From NCBI RefSeq assembly GCF_000002425.4, contig NC_037271.1, positions 6,823,267-6,887,266 on the forward strand: a stretch of 64,000 nt of DNA, read 5' to 3'. Of the stretch, positions 54,207 through 64,000 are shown piece by piece. Made by a program: the position numbers and the translations under genes. The notes under the pieces are model-generated. The model ran no database searches and had not been told where the DNA came from. It saw only the letters and a program-made list of their open reading frames with translations. Origin of the DNA: Physcomitrium patens (lineage: Eukaryota; Streptophyta; Bryopsida; Funariales; Funariaceae). Position 1 is the stretch's first letter; the number at the start of each line of letters is the position of its first letter.

Positions 54207-55529
54207 TGACGTTGTGATATTATAAAAATAATGTAATTATGTACTTAATATATAATTTATTAAGTAACATGGTGAGAACCATATTAGTAGATTTTAGTTG
54301 GTTGTAGAATATAATTTGATTATTACCTTGAGAAGAGGTTGTTTAAACAGATTACTATAGAATTTGTATAACTTTAATTTCCTTTTGATGGTGGATTTTA
54401 AGATTGGTTTTGGTTGATAGTAACTTCTAATTATTTAGAGTCACTTTTGTTAGACATTGGTGATCTTTGGAAACTTATTTTGGTTCTTTTATTTGGTGTT
54501 TAGAGCATAAACTATGTAAATCTTATAAGAAAAAGGATTGAAGGAGTGTTTTGGTAGCAAAGGGAGTAATTAAGGCACCAATATAGATGAATGGAGATGA
54601 ATGATGAAAATCTCCATTCCTATTGGTCAAAAATCATGACCAATGGGCTTTAAGGAGGCTGCCCGAGGCCATATTAGGAATTAGAGTTAGTTTCTCGAAG
54701 CCATTCGATTTTTGAAGGCTAGGATCAAAAGGTTTAGGTTTTTGGCTATGGTTTTGGTACAAGTTTTTTATGGTTTGGAGTTTATATGAAGGAGATACAA
54801 GCACTCAAAGTTAAGGTATTGTTTAGGGAGCTACTGTCACTCATTTTGGCGTAACGCACGCGTACGGATAGAAATTGAGGATCGGCGACTGTGACTAAAG
54901 AGAGTACTTTTGCAGCTACACTTTTTATATATTTCTTGTTGGATTCTAAGTTAAATTGAAGGAGTTATTGGATTTTGAAGTCAGGACATGGAATCTAAGA
55001 GTAGTAAGTATCCTGATTTACTAGTGGTTGTCTCTTGAGCTATATCTTGAGCAATTTGATAAGATTTTGGCTCAAAATTGCAAGAAATGTGTAATTTTAT
55101 ATAAGTAAACTTTGTGCATAAGTTTTATGACATTTGAGTATTGGATTCTTGAGATATTAAGAAAATAGTGCTTAGGTGCTTGTAAATTAGGGTTTAGAGT
55201 ACCTTATAGGGTTTCTTAGATGCTAAAAGATTGGAAGTGATTTTGTAGTTGGTTTTATTTTTAATAAAATTTAAGGATGAATTCTACCTATTATCTAAAT
55301 TTGAAACAAATTGAATGGTTAGATCAAGAGTTATGATTTTCTAAACTTCAAGACAAGAAAATCCTTCGCGGGAAAAATATGTTTTGAAGGGGTTTTGTTA
55401 TATTTTGAGTTTTATGGAAAATAAAGGAGTTTTGGGAGGCTAACACAAGATTCACATAAAGATTTAAGCTATACTCTCTACAACTAGATACTCATTGTAT
55501 TCCCAGATAGCAAATCATGCCATACGACA
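54207..55529 (+). repeat. Family-B LTR-like insertion in Gypsy-2 gag (copy B2)
   Basis: 1.32 kb, matching the reverse complement of 9848-11177 along its length. Its outermost bases form an 8-bp inverted repeat GACGTTGT...ACAACGTC that overlaps the flanks. The conserved blocks GAATGGAGATGAATGATGAA, ACCAATGGGCTTTAAGGAGG and TTAGGAATTAGAGTTAG are present. It separates the two zinc-finger pairs of gag. The target duplication is unclear. Confidence 0.8.
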
Positions 55530-57064
55530 ACGTCCGAGTGAAATGGTGGAATTATGGTGTCATTACTGAATTATTGTTGCCTTTGTAAATTCCAACAATT
55601 AGCTATTAAGTGTTTTCCTCCACACAATGTACATCTATCCATCATTTGTGAGGGTGAAGGGCATTCTATTACTAAATGACTATAGCCCTTACAATTATTG
55701 CACCAAACATTGGTCCTAGTAATGGTAGGCTTTTGCCTCTTCTCCTCATCCTAGGCCATATTGATGGCCATTTCTTCCATTTTCTTCGTCAGGTTCTATA
55801 AAAAGGCTTCATTGGATTCTTTTGAAGCTGATATTATTGATAACTCTACCACAATTAACGCTTGTTGTTGATACGAAAAATAGGGAATATACACTATTAT
55901 CACGTTCGGTGGCATTGCTTGTAATGGGATGAAATTAACTGGCCCTTGAATATTTGCACTGGAATTTGCCACTATTTCTAATCTCCATGGATAACTATCT
56001 ATTGATCTGTTCTAAGTTGGATTTTGATAACTGCCTTGAACTAGAATCAACGTAGCTCTAGCAGTTAAAAATTGATCATAATGGCATTCCTTCCAAACCT
56101 TGGCTCTATTAAGGGATGCAAACACCGTAACATGTTGAGATTTCTTCACAAATATTTTTAACTCTGGTAGTTGCAAACAATTGATTAATATGGATAAGAT
56201 AAATACCTCCGATATTTGGTGATTTGGCCACTTACTGAGTATTTCAGCCACCCAGTCATTATACGATTCTACCACCTCCCCTAGGATCATTTTGCTGTTC
56301 ATTAACCTCTCTCAAAGACGATCCTCAAAACCTATTGGCCGATAATGGGTTAAAAATGCATTCTTCAATGCTTCTCAATTCAGAAATTGACTCACTAGTT
56401 GGTGGGTGTACCATTCAAACGCCGTATCTTTTAAGATTGCTGGCAACCATCTTAACCAAATATCTTCGATTCTTCTATTATTGGCTACACATACTGTCAA
56501 AAATTGAAACAAATGTTGATTGAGATCTGTACCCAAAAAGTTCCTAAAAGTAGATAATGGAGCCACGCTTATTTTGCAATCGCTCATGTCACTCATTTGT
56601 ATTGCTATTAGAACCGTTGGACCATCCGTCGCCATTGAAGAAGACAATGTGCTACTTAATCTCTTGTTAAAATAACCACTACCTTCTCCAATTGTCTTTT
56701 CTAAACTTTTCAACCTCCTCAATTTATTATTATTATCCCTGAATAAGTTTATTGATTGAATTAGAGGTGAAAATAATGGATTTTAAAATACTTTGAATTG
56801 GCCCTTATTGACAAGCAATTTATGCCATTCTACGAAACCAGTTTTTACAGAATCAGTAGTTTCCGCTATTCGAAAGGTATCCAACGGAGTACCCAATTCT
56901 TTTGTGTTTCCTCCACTTGCAGTTAACGAGCTCAAGAGATACACTAGGCTGTTGACAAAATTTCTTGCGAGTGCTCTTGGCAATTTTTTCAACAGTATGT
57001 ATATCTGAAATATCAGAGATTGGTCAACTTTTGGATATGCTCGAATATGCCGACAGGCATGCAA
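55530..57064 (-). pseudogene. Gypsy-2 gag, N-terminal half with first zinc pair
   Basis: From right: MHACRHIRAYPKVDQSLIFQ (57064 on), then SMATDGPTVLIAIQMSDMSD, EDIWLRWLPAILKDTAFEWY (capsid) and NHQISEVFILSILINCLQLP. The zinc pair at 55705-55600 is CNNCKGYSHLVIEC and CTLCGGKHLIANC, both with all metal ligands kept. Several stops lie between these segments. The N-terminal extension 57064-56783 has no counterpart I could read in Gypsy-1. Confidence 0.75.
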
Positions 57065-57300
57065 CCATGGCTTAATCCAACTTTATCGACGCTTTCTTTT
57101 TAACTTGCATTCTTGCTCATTTTACAACGATTCTCTTCCTTGAGCTCTCTCTTGTCTTTCTTTTGATTCACGAGTTTTCTTTATTGTAATGTTTTCATTC
57201 TTAATAACTATAATCTTTCATTATATAGTGCTGAATTTTCTTCCTATTTCCCATCTATTCATCCGATAGTTAATTCCTAATACTCAATGCTATTATCAAT

Positions 57301-57319
57301 CCCCGTTACTACGCCAAAA
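57301..57319 (-). other. Gypsy-2 primer-binding site
   Basis: The minus strand reads TTTTGGCGTAGTAACGGGG next to the LTR, close to the TTTTGGCGCCGTTGCCGGGG form. Confidence 0.7.
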
Positions 57320-58087
57320 TATAATTTTTGTTTTACTTATTCTATAAATTCCTTTCAGAATAAACTTGTATAGGAAAATTTGAACATAAGGAAAGACTGA
57401 GCGCATGAACTTTACTAATTAGGGTCACACGATTAACTATATTCCGAACCTGTAAAATACTAAAAAATACTACAATGCTTTCTTCCAGTAACAATACTCT
57501 TTCATCAATTGATAACAACAATGTGCAACCTCACACTCTTAAAAGACCACTCAAAACTCATAAATTCCATCCAACACTAAGAATAATAGACTTCACTCCA
57601 ACCAATCTGGATTCACAGAATTTCTATAATCATAGACTTCCTTTGTCCAAAACACACACAATTCTCAATAAACAATAATCATAATCTTCCATCTATAATC
57701 AATCTTTCAATAACTTCTCATATAATTCAATCACATAATACTCTAATTACATAATCAATAATTCATAAATCAATCACTGATTTATTGCACAGACTCACTT
57801 CTCAGTATTCAAAAACTATCCATTACTCTTCAACAACAAAAAAAACAAAGAAAACAAAGAGGTAGCACTAAGCTTAACCCCAGCTCATGACTATCACAGT
57901 CTAGCACCCCATCAAACTTCTACAACTCCTATATAATTGCTACTGATTTCCAGATCCTAACCGCAATCCTGTAATAAACCACTTTTAATAACTAAATCAA
58001 CCATCCATCCTCCTGACCTGACTATTCTATGGACTATTAATCTATTTTACCAATATCTTACAAAAACAAACTAATATCTATTCTATA
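57320..58087 (-). repeat. Gypsy-2 5' LTR (family D)
   Basis: 768 bp. Its left end TATAATTTTTG abuts the primer site, and its right end CTATTCTATA corresponds to the minus-strand start TATAGAATAG (TGTAGAATAG in the 40-kb copy). The plus-strand frame 57475-57678 lies in it and is not a gene. Confidence 0.88.
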
Positions 58088-58738
58088 CTTGTATAATTTT
58101 TTTTTCAAACTTCATTGCCTCATATCTTTTAATCCAACTGTCCAAACAAATTCAAATTTTATATGAGATGCTGATGTATTCTAATTAACTTCTGTAACAA
58201 ATTTCAACTACAAATTTATTACAGATCTTGACATATCTTGAAAATCCTAACAATCACTTCAAACCATAATCTTTATACATCTATCTGTAATTTTCTTCAT
58301 ATCTCACTAAATATAAGCCCAAATGCCACAAAATTTGTATGTTAAACTTTTTAACAAAAATTTTTATATTTTTCAAAAAGTTTGAGCCAAAAATTTGTCC
58401 AAAAACTCAAGTTATGGCTCCAACCATTACTATGAATAAAACCACTCACTTATTGCCTTTGATTTAAAAATGTCGCCTTTAATTTCCTATAATTTCTTTA
58501 TATGAACTTCAAAAGCAACAATTCTTTCACAAAAGATGTAGGCCTTGAAATTGCCATTTCAACCGTACCTTTTAATCTTCAAAAGATGCTAAAATCAAAA
58601 CAAGTAAAAAAAAAAAAAATAAAGTTTCTTATACCAACTCCTTTTAATTTAATCTACTAACCATTCTAATACATATATAGATTTATTTATATATAATATA
58701 TTTTATCTAATTTTTACACACTATAAGTAATAACAGTA
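58088..58738 (-). repeat. Family-C LTR fragment
   Basis: The reverse complement starts CATTATCATACTGTTATTAC and matches 7013 on through ATTAGAATGGTTAGTAG and AAAGGAGTTGGTATAAG. It is cut at 58087 by Gypsy-2, so Gypsy-2 inserted into it. A run of A (58605-58618) corresponds to the T-rich stretch at 7148. Confidence 0.78.
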
Positions 58739-59217
58739 TGATAATGTTAAAGAAATGGAGAACCAATAACAAACAGATTCAACTCAAGAACTTTAATTTA
58801 CAGACTTACTAGAAAAGACATTGCAATTGTTACAACCTTCAAGGTGATGAAATAAAAAAGAAGATCATTGAAAATAATATGTCCCTCCTTGAATAGATGA
58901 CAAGAAATAACATGTTTGATATTTTAATCGTAGAAAAGAATCTTGATGTTTGGTGATTTTATTAGAAGTGGAAAAAGCTCCTAATGGTATTCTAAATATT
59001 TTATTTGAAGGGAGTTACAAAGATCTCTATAAAAATCAAATAATAAGGTGGCCTTCTCATTTGATATAAGATACTATCAATGGCTGAGAGGACCTATCAA
59101 CCATCTTTGAAAAGAAGAAATATCAAAGTATGTGGCAAATACAATTCACCACATCTTGAATTTCCTCAACATATGAAGGTTGCTCCTTATAAAACTCATT
59201 CTTAAAAAGAAGGGTAA
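58739..59217 (+). other. Family-A2 element 3' internal region and polypurine tract
   Basis: Noncoding; aligned with 29489-29959. Landmarks are CTTGATGTTTGGTGATTTT (58946 on) and ACCTATCAACCATCTTTGAA. It ends in the polypurine tract CTTAAAAAGAAGGGTAA before the LTR. No coding part of this element remains to the left. Confidence 0.7.
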
Positions 59218-59778
59218 TATCATAGATATACATAGATATTTTAGTAAATACCAATATGATTAAGTAGAAGTAAGTAAAAATAGATAAAAATAGGCTACTT
59301 AATACCCTTTAAAAAAGTTCATAATATCCTTTAGAAAAGCTTCCTAGAAGCTTCATAGACATTGTTTTGACTTTATATATATTTGCAATTGATTAGTAGG
59401 TTAGAAACTTCGTCAACAAGTTAATCACATATTGATAGCTTGCAAAATAAGCTAACCTTGTAGCGCACATATAGAAATCTTGCCTTGCAAGTTAAGATAC
59501 GTGTCTTATAGAGTCAATATGTTTTGGAGGTCCTATAGGACATTGCCACGTAGCTCCTAATTAAGAGTATATATAGAGGCAAGAGTGAAGCCTTCTTCAC
59601 TCTTGTCAATGTTTTTTTAGTCCTTAGTCTTATTTCAAGCCTTTCTAGTTGTCTTATTTTTTGGCAATAGCCATTCTAGTTCAATCTCATATCATCTTTG
59701 AGTGACTTTTTAATTTCTTTCAATGATACAAGAATGTATTGAGGATTGTCTTTCTTCAAGTTTCAAGTCCTGGATACA
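59218..59778 (+). repeat. Family-A2 LTR
   Basis: Starts TATCATAGATATAC and ends AAGTCCTGGATACA. It matches the reverse complement of 36864-37412. A TATATATAGAGG stretch near 59565-59580, followed by GAAGCCTTCTTCACTC, is the likely promoter/leader and is conserved in all family-A copies. Confidence 0.82.
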
Positions 59779-60358
59779 TGACTATATAGTAAAAAATAAA
59801 AATATAGATGTTATTATAAATGAGCCCTGTAAAAACATGTAGAAGAAAAATAAGGATAAATGATAGAAAGGTAGTAAAATATTTTATATTAATGCTATCT
59901 TTTATAGAAAGAACTTCTATTTATTCTGTAAAAGCATAAATGAGTCAAATTAAAATAAATAAAATAAGAAATTAATATAGATATATTTGAAAAAAATTAA
60001 AAATGGATTAATGCAAAAATTAATTCAAATTATTAAAAATTAATATTTAAAGAAGACCAATTATCAACAAGGATTGAAATCAAACCCTTAAGTACAAAAC
60101 TACATCCACACAGTGACTTTGAGGTTTATTAGTAGTTCAAAGAGTAAAATTTTAGAAAAGACTAGATAAAAGCTTTTTAAGCATTTATTATATGATATTT
60201 AAATCAATATTAAGATTTTGAAGGATTTTCAAGGTTAATAATATTTTTGGTAGAATGAACATTTGAGAAATAAAAATATGTTTACAAATTTGAGGATTTC
60301 TTAAATTATGTGATATTTATTTGAATAAAATTTAAATAATGTATTAGTGTATTAGTTG

Positions 60359-60393
<35 letters not shown>

Positions 60394-60849
60394 TTTGAAA
60401 TCAATCAAATAATTATGTTGATGTATATGAGGGTTTTTGTGGATTGAGGTCTTCGAAATTGGAATTTGATGGTGAATGAGTGTTTCTAAGATTTTCAGCA
60501 ATTTATCAATTAGATTGAAGTTAATTTTTTTATATAGATATTTGACTTAATTTCTAATATATTAATGAATTTTAAAGTAATTAAATAATTCAAGAAGGAG
60601 ATATTGGCACTAGAAGTTTAGCATTCAAATTAGAGTAAGAGGCCTCCTATTTTAAATGTGATTAGGTGAAGCTAGGCACATAATTTCTAATCTAAATCAA
60701 AAAGAATTGTTGATACAACAACTATAGAAAAAGCTTTGATATTTTGGAGAGTAAATGATACATTTCATGTTGCGCAATCAATAATGGTAAATCGACATGT
60801 ATCAACAAGTTGTCACATAAGTTTTTTTGATATTATATGTATAACAAAG
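59779..60849. other. AT-rich sequence, no gene; TA microsatellite
   Basis: No open frame or family recognised. A (TA)n run lies at about 60364-60391. Confidence 0.5.
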
Positions 60850-61040
60850 TGTCACAAACATACATATTTACTCTAATATTTATCTATATGATTAAGTAGA
60901 AGTAAATAAAATTAGATTAATTTTATAATATCTTCTAGAAAAGCCTCTTAGAAACCTCATAAATGTTGATTTGTCCCTACATGTTTTTGTAATTGATTGG
61001 TAGGTTAAAAACTTAGTCAATAAGTTAACCACATATTATA
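60850..61040 (+). repeat. Family-A LTR 5' fragment
   Basis: Starts TGTCACAAACATACATATTT and runs through TTGATTGGTAGGTTAAAAAC to AACCACATATTATA, where a family-B LTR begins. Confidence 0.75.
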
Positions 61041-61818
61041 TGTTTTTGTGTTGTGGTTGGGCTACTATGTGAAAATAATGCACATATATAGCTAATATAT
61101 AATTTACTATACAATATAGTGAAAGCCATGTTATTAGATTTTTTTTGGTTACAATATATAAATAGATTACTACTTTGAAGTAGTTAGTTTAAAAGGACTA
61201 TTATTGAAGTTGCTTTTATATTGGTAATAGTTTTATATATTTAGAGCCACCTTTATAAGACATTGGTAACTCTTGAAATCTTATTTTATTTCTTTTATTT
61301 GGTTTTTAAGGTATATATGATATAAATCTTATTAAAGATTAAAAAAAAGATTAGAGAAGAATATTGATAGCAAAAAGAGTAGTTAGGGCATCCATATAGA
61401 TGAATGGAGATAGATGATGAAAATCTCCATTGCTTTTGTCCAAAAGACATACCCAATGGGCTTTAAAGAGGCTGCTTGATGCCTTATTAGGAATTAGGAT
61501 TATATTTTGGAGGCAATTTGAACTTAAAAGATTAAAAGAAAAAGTGTTTAGGTTTTTGGATATAGTTTTGGTATAAATTTTGGATAATTTGGAGTTTTTA
61601 TAAAAAAGATATAGGTGCTTAAAGTTAAGATTTGGATTTTATATCTATTGTCACTCTTTTGGATATAATGCACACATACAAAATGTAATGAAGGATTGGT
61701 GATTTGGATTAGAAAAAAGACTATTATGCCTACATTCTTTATATATTTTTTAATAAATTCTAAGCTAGAATGCAAGTGTTATAAGAAGTTGAAGTCAATG
61801 CATGTAATTTAAAGGCAG
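61041..61818 (+). repeat. Family-B LTR, 5' part (copy B3)
   Basis: Starts TGTTTTTGTGTTGTGGTTGG and matches copies B1 and B2 through GATGAATGGAGATAGATGAT and ACCCAATGGGCTTTAAAG. It is cut at 61818 by the Chromo-2 LTR, so Chromo-2 inserted into it. The minus frame 61548-61775 inside it is not a gene. Confidence 0.78.
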
Positions 61819-62380
61819 TGTTACGGACATACTCATGTAAGCCAGTAATTACATATACAAATAGATAGAAGTAAAGTAAAAGTAGGTAAAAGTAAGTTAA
61901 TTCTATAGTATTTGATATAGAAGCTTTCTAGAAGCTTCATTGACACTACTTTGACTTCATAAGTGTCTTTAATTGATTTTTTGGATTAAAAACATGGTCA
62001 ACAAGTTGGCCATGTACCACACATGTTGTTAGCTTCAAGACCAAGCTAACTATGTGGCCCACACATAGAAGAACTTGGCTTGTAAGTCAAGGCATGTGTC
62101 TTGCAAAGTCAACACATATTGGAGGTCCTATAGAACGTCCCCATGTAGCCCCTAGTTAGATAGTATATATAGAGACAAGAGTGAAGCCTACTTCACTCTT
62201 GTCAACTCTTTTCTTGCTTCCAGTCTAATTTCAAGGATCTCTAGTTTTCTTGTCTTTTGGCAATAGCCATTCCAGTTTTTCTTTCAATATACATACTTAT
62301 TTATTTATATTTTGTTACCTTTCTTTGAGTAAAAGATCACTTATCTAAATTGATTTTTCATCGAGTTCTTATCCTTCACA
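61819..62380 (+). repeat. Chromo-2 5' LTR (family A1)
   Basis: Starts TGTTACGGACATACTC. The end is placed at ATCCTTCACA by comparison with 30477. If the LTR instead ended at CACCTACA (62402), the following ATATCAGAGCTTTG would be the primer site directly adjacent. TATATATAGAGACAAG near 62165-62180 is the probable TATA box and start region. Confidence 0.82.
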
Positions 62381-62402
62381 GATTGACAAGAGTACACCTA
62401 CA

Positions 62403-62418
62403 ATATCAGAGCTTTGTC
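62403..62418 (+). other. Chromo-2 primer-binding-like site
   Basis: ATATCAGAGCTTTG resembles TGGTATCAGAGC, complementary to the initiator tRNA-Met 3' end, with its first bases changed. Chromo-1 has ATATTAGAACTTTG at the same place. Confidence 0.5.
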
Positions 62419-62594
62419 TAATCTTGATTAAGAGTGGATTACCCCTTTTTCTTGATAAGATATAAGCATATTAGAAGTTGTGGATTACCCTCTTCTAAAC
62501 TGATATTGTCCTTAGTATTTTCTTTGTTCTCAAGTCCTCTCTTCTATTTGTCTTGAGCAATATTAGACATCTTCTCTTTTTTCTAAGTATTATC

Positions 62595-63529
62595 ATGGTA
62601 GAATTTGTTGAAATGAAGAGTGCAATGACACAAATGCAAGAGCAATTAAGGGAGTTAATGCTTGCGATGCATCAACTCAATTTACTACCACAAGTAGCAA
62701 CAAGATTGGTAGAAAGTAAAGATATAGAAATAGTTAGAGCTGCATCAACATCTGTACCAAATCATATCCTTTCTCTTATAGTAGAACGCCCTTCAAGTGT
62801 TAGAGAACTAAGAATTCTCCTACCCGAGAATTTAGATGGCATCAGATCCAAGTTTCGATGATTTATCAATCAAGTGTAACTTGTGATTGAACTTCAACTC
62901 CAAAGCTATCCAATTCTAAGATTGCAAGTTAGATTCATTGGTACGCTTCTTTCAGGTTCAGCACTATCATAGTTTTTATCTTTTCTTGAACAATGAGATC
63001 CAATATTGGATAATCTAGAGGCTTTTTTGGTGGAGTTTTGATCCATGTATGGAGAACATGATGTAATTCGTGTTGCAACCAATAAGATCCATATTTTACG
63101 ACAAAGCAATCGATCAGTAACGTTATATGCTTCATAATTTTGACAACTTGTAACTAATATCAAGAGGGATGATGCTACATTTATTAGCCAATTCTTCTAC
63201 ACATTAAATTATGAGGTAAAAAAAAATTAATGCTCAACTTACTTGATCCTCAAACATTAAGTCAAGCAATTGACTTTGCTATGAAGTGCGACAATCGCCT
63301 TTTTGAATTTCGATCTGAGAACTGTACAAGTGGACCTCAACATTACTATAATTCAATGGCAACACCAACACCTCTTCAACACATACATTCAAAAGTAGCG
63401 GATATAAAAATTGATGCAGTACGTTTCAAACCTCTTACTGAGCAAGAAAAGACTCGCCATCGTCAAGAAGGATTATGTTTATATTATGGAGAACCAAAAC
63501 ACACTACTCAACATTATTCAAAGAAATGA
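62595..63529 (+). pseudogene. Chromo-2 gag
   Basis: The start is taken at the ATG at 62595 (MVEFVEMKSAMTQMQEQLRE), because the in-frame codons upstream do not match the family. The first frame ends at 62861. The middle (62862-63229) is broken by stops and frame changes. From 63230 comes LLDPQTLSQAIDFAMKCDNR, FEFRSENCTSGPQHYYN and the zinc knuckle EGLCLYYGEPKHTTQHYSKK, where two of the expected cysteines read Tyr. CLYCGEPKHTAQHC-like is the expected form, so metal binding is lost. Confidence 0.8.
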
Positions 63530-63609
63530 TGCAACCACAAAATGAGGAGTATGGTTGTGAAAGAAGATAATATGTCAGAAAACAAGTTTGTCCAGCTACA
63601 ATAGGGACC

Positions 63610-63966
63610 GTGCGGCTGGAACCTTGCACAATATCTAGTAAAGGTCATATTCTCTCCTCAGAGCCCTTTCCTTATTTTACATTAAATATTATTTTAGGAC
63701 CTAAATATTACAAAGCCTTTGCCTTATTAGATTTAGGAGCCTCGGCATATTTTTTAGATGAAGAATTTACTAAAAGACATAACATATCTTTAATAAAGAA
63801 AACTAAACATGTTCATGTAGAAGTCATAGATGGTCGTTCATTGTCTTTTGGAGATATTACTCACGAAACCTTTCCTATAGAAATAATAATCAATGGTCAT
63901 AATAGTTTTGTAGTATTTAATATCATTAGATCTCCCTCTAATCTAGTCATTTTAGGTTTATCGTGA
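63610..63966 (+). pseudogene. Chromo-2 protease
   Basis: A 118-codon frame ending at a stop (TGA) at the position of Trp in the normal L-G-L-P-W. The catalytic stretch ALLDLGASAYFLDEEF has D-L-G-A where D-S-G-A is usual. The domain ends SPSNLVILGLS, then after the stop KYNPQIDWI, the usual join to RT. This pattern (G-L-x-W-L-x-x-x-N-P-x-I-D-W) is the link found in chromoviruses. Confidence 0.85.
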
Positions 63967-64000
63967 TTAGAAAAATACAACCCTCAAATAGATTGGATTT

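Larger units (their letters stand above)
40845..58087 (-). mobile_element. Gypsy-2: Ty3/gypsy retrotransposon, split by Gypsy-4
   Basis: A minus-strand element homologous domain by domain to Gypsy-1: 5' LTR (57320-58087), primer site, gag, protease, RT, RNase H, integrase, accessory ORF. RT is cut by the complete Gypsy-4 (43900-52100). Its two halves rejoin in the same order as Gypsy-1 (13.0-13.2 kb). Gag is cut by a family-B LTR. The expected 3' LTR on the left, in minus orientation, is absent; the only matching LTR there (40076-40844) is inverted. It is inserted in a family-C LTR on its right side. Confidence 0.88.
61819..64000 (+). mobile_element. Chromo-2: chromovirus, 5' half, runs off the window
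   Basis: 5' LTR followed by gag and protease. RT and the rest lie beyond 64000. It is the same family as Chromo-1 but less decayed. The five bases before the LTR (GGCAG, 61814-61818) should reappear after its 3' LTR. Confidence 0.88.

Noticed and set aside
57475..57678. 67-codon plus-strand frame
   Set aside because: Inside the Gypsy-2 5' LTR and not conserved in the 40-kb LTR copy.
1..64000. CRISPR array, phage, plasmid or bacterial defence system
   Set aside because: No regularly spaced repeats or prokaryotic gene organisation; every recognisable coding domain is a plant-type LTR retrotransposon domain.
1..64000. Integrated pararetrovirus (caulimovirus-type) sequence
   Set aside because: The RT and RNase H domains are followed by integrases and bounded by LTRs with 4-5-bp duplications; no movement-protein or coat-protein motif was seen.

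Overview
This window is nuclear DNA from a large, AT-rich plant genome, and almost all of it is LTR retrotransposons stacked inside one another. I find no host protein gene, no rRNA, tRNA or CRISPR array, and nothing bacterial. Ty1/copia elements, a Ty3/gypsy lineage with a 'TTTTGG...' primer-binding site, and chromodomain-bearing Ty3 elements occur together, which points to a land plant. The make-up (chromoviruses and a second Ty3 lineage whose proteins resemble families I associate with fungi and early land plants) makes me lean towards a non-flowering plant such as a lycophyte, fern or gymnosperm. That lean is inference from memory and is weak.

Layout. 1-5154: old AT-rich sequence with a decayed Ty3 integrase and two LTR fragments (families A and B). 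5155-20863: a copia element (Copia-1, + strand). Its gag was interrupted by an 11.3-kb gypsy element (Gypsy-1, - strand, 6161-17420) with a perfect 5-bp target duplication. Gypsy-1 itself carries a solo LTR in integrase and a second LTR-like insertion near its 3' end. 20864-22011: unassigned. 22012-30477: a chromovirus (Chromo-1, + strand) bounded by family-A LTRs, with a solo LTR in RNase H and another after the chromodomain. 30478-32480: decayed sequence. 32481-33464: an unassigned GC-richer block. 33465-38960: a second copia (Copia-2, - strand) split by a family-A solo LTR with target duplication GATAT. 38961-40844: the 3' end of a gypsy element (coiled-coil ORF plus LTR) in + orientation, head to head with 40845-58087, a gypsy element (Gypsy-2, - strand) of the same lineage as Gypsy-1. 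Gypsy-2 is split in its RT by a complete 8.2-kb element of another Ty3 lineage (Gypsy-4, 43900-52100) and in gag by a family-B LTR. 58088-61818: LTR fragments and a family-A2 3' end. 61819-64000: the 5' half of a second, better preserved chromovirus (Chromo-2), which runs off the window.

All elements look defective: stops, frameshifts, and catalytic residues lost in several. The most intact frames are the Copia-2 RT (558 codons), the Gypsy-4 gag-PR (489 codons) and RT-RNase H (434 codons). Relative ages follow from nesting: Copia-1 is older than Gypsy-1, which is older than its internal LTRs; Gypsy-2 is older than Gypsy-4; Copia-2 is older than the family-A LTR inside it. The feature I would follow up first is an extra ORF between integrase and the polypurine tract of the Gypsy-1/Gypsy-2 lineage. 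It has a conserved N-terminal block followed by a long coiled coil, and I cannot match it to a named retroelement domain. Features described as pseudogenes are retroelement domains whose reading frames are broken. Domain limits are approximate, and LTR limits rest on TG/CA ends, target duplications and comparison between copies.
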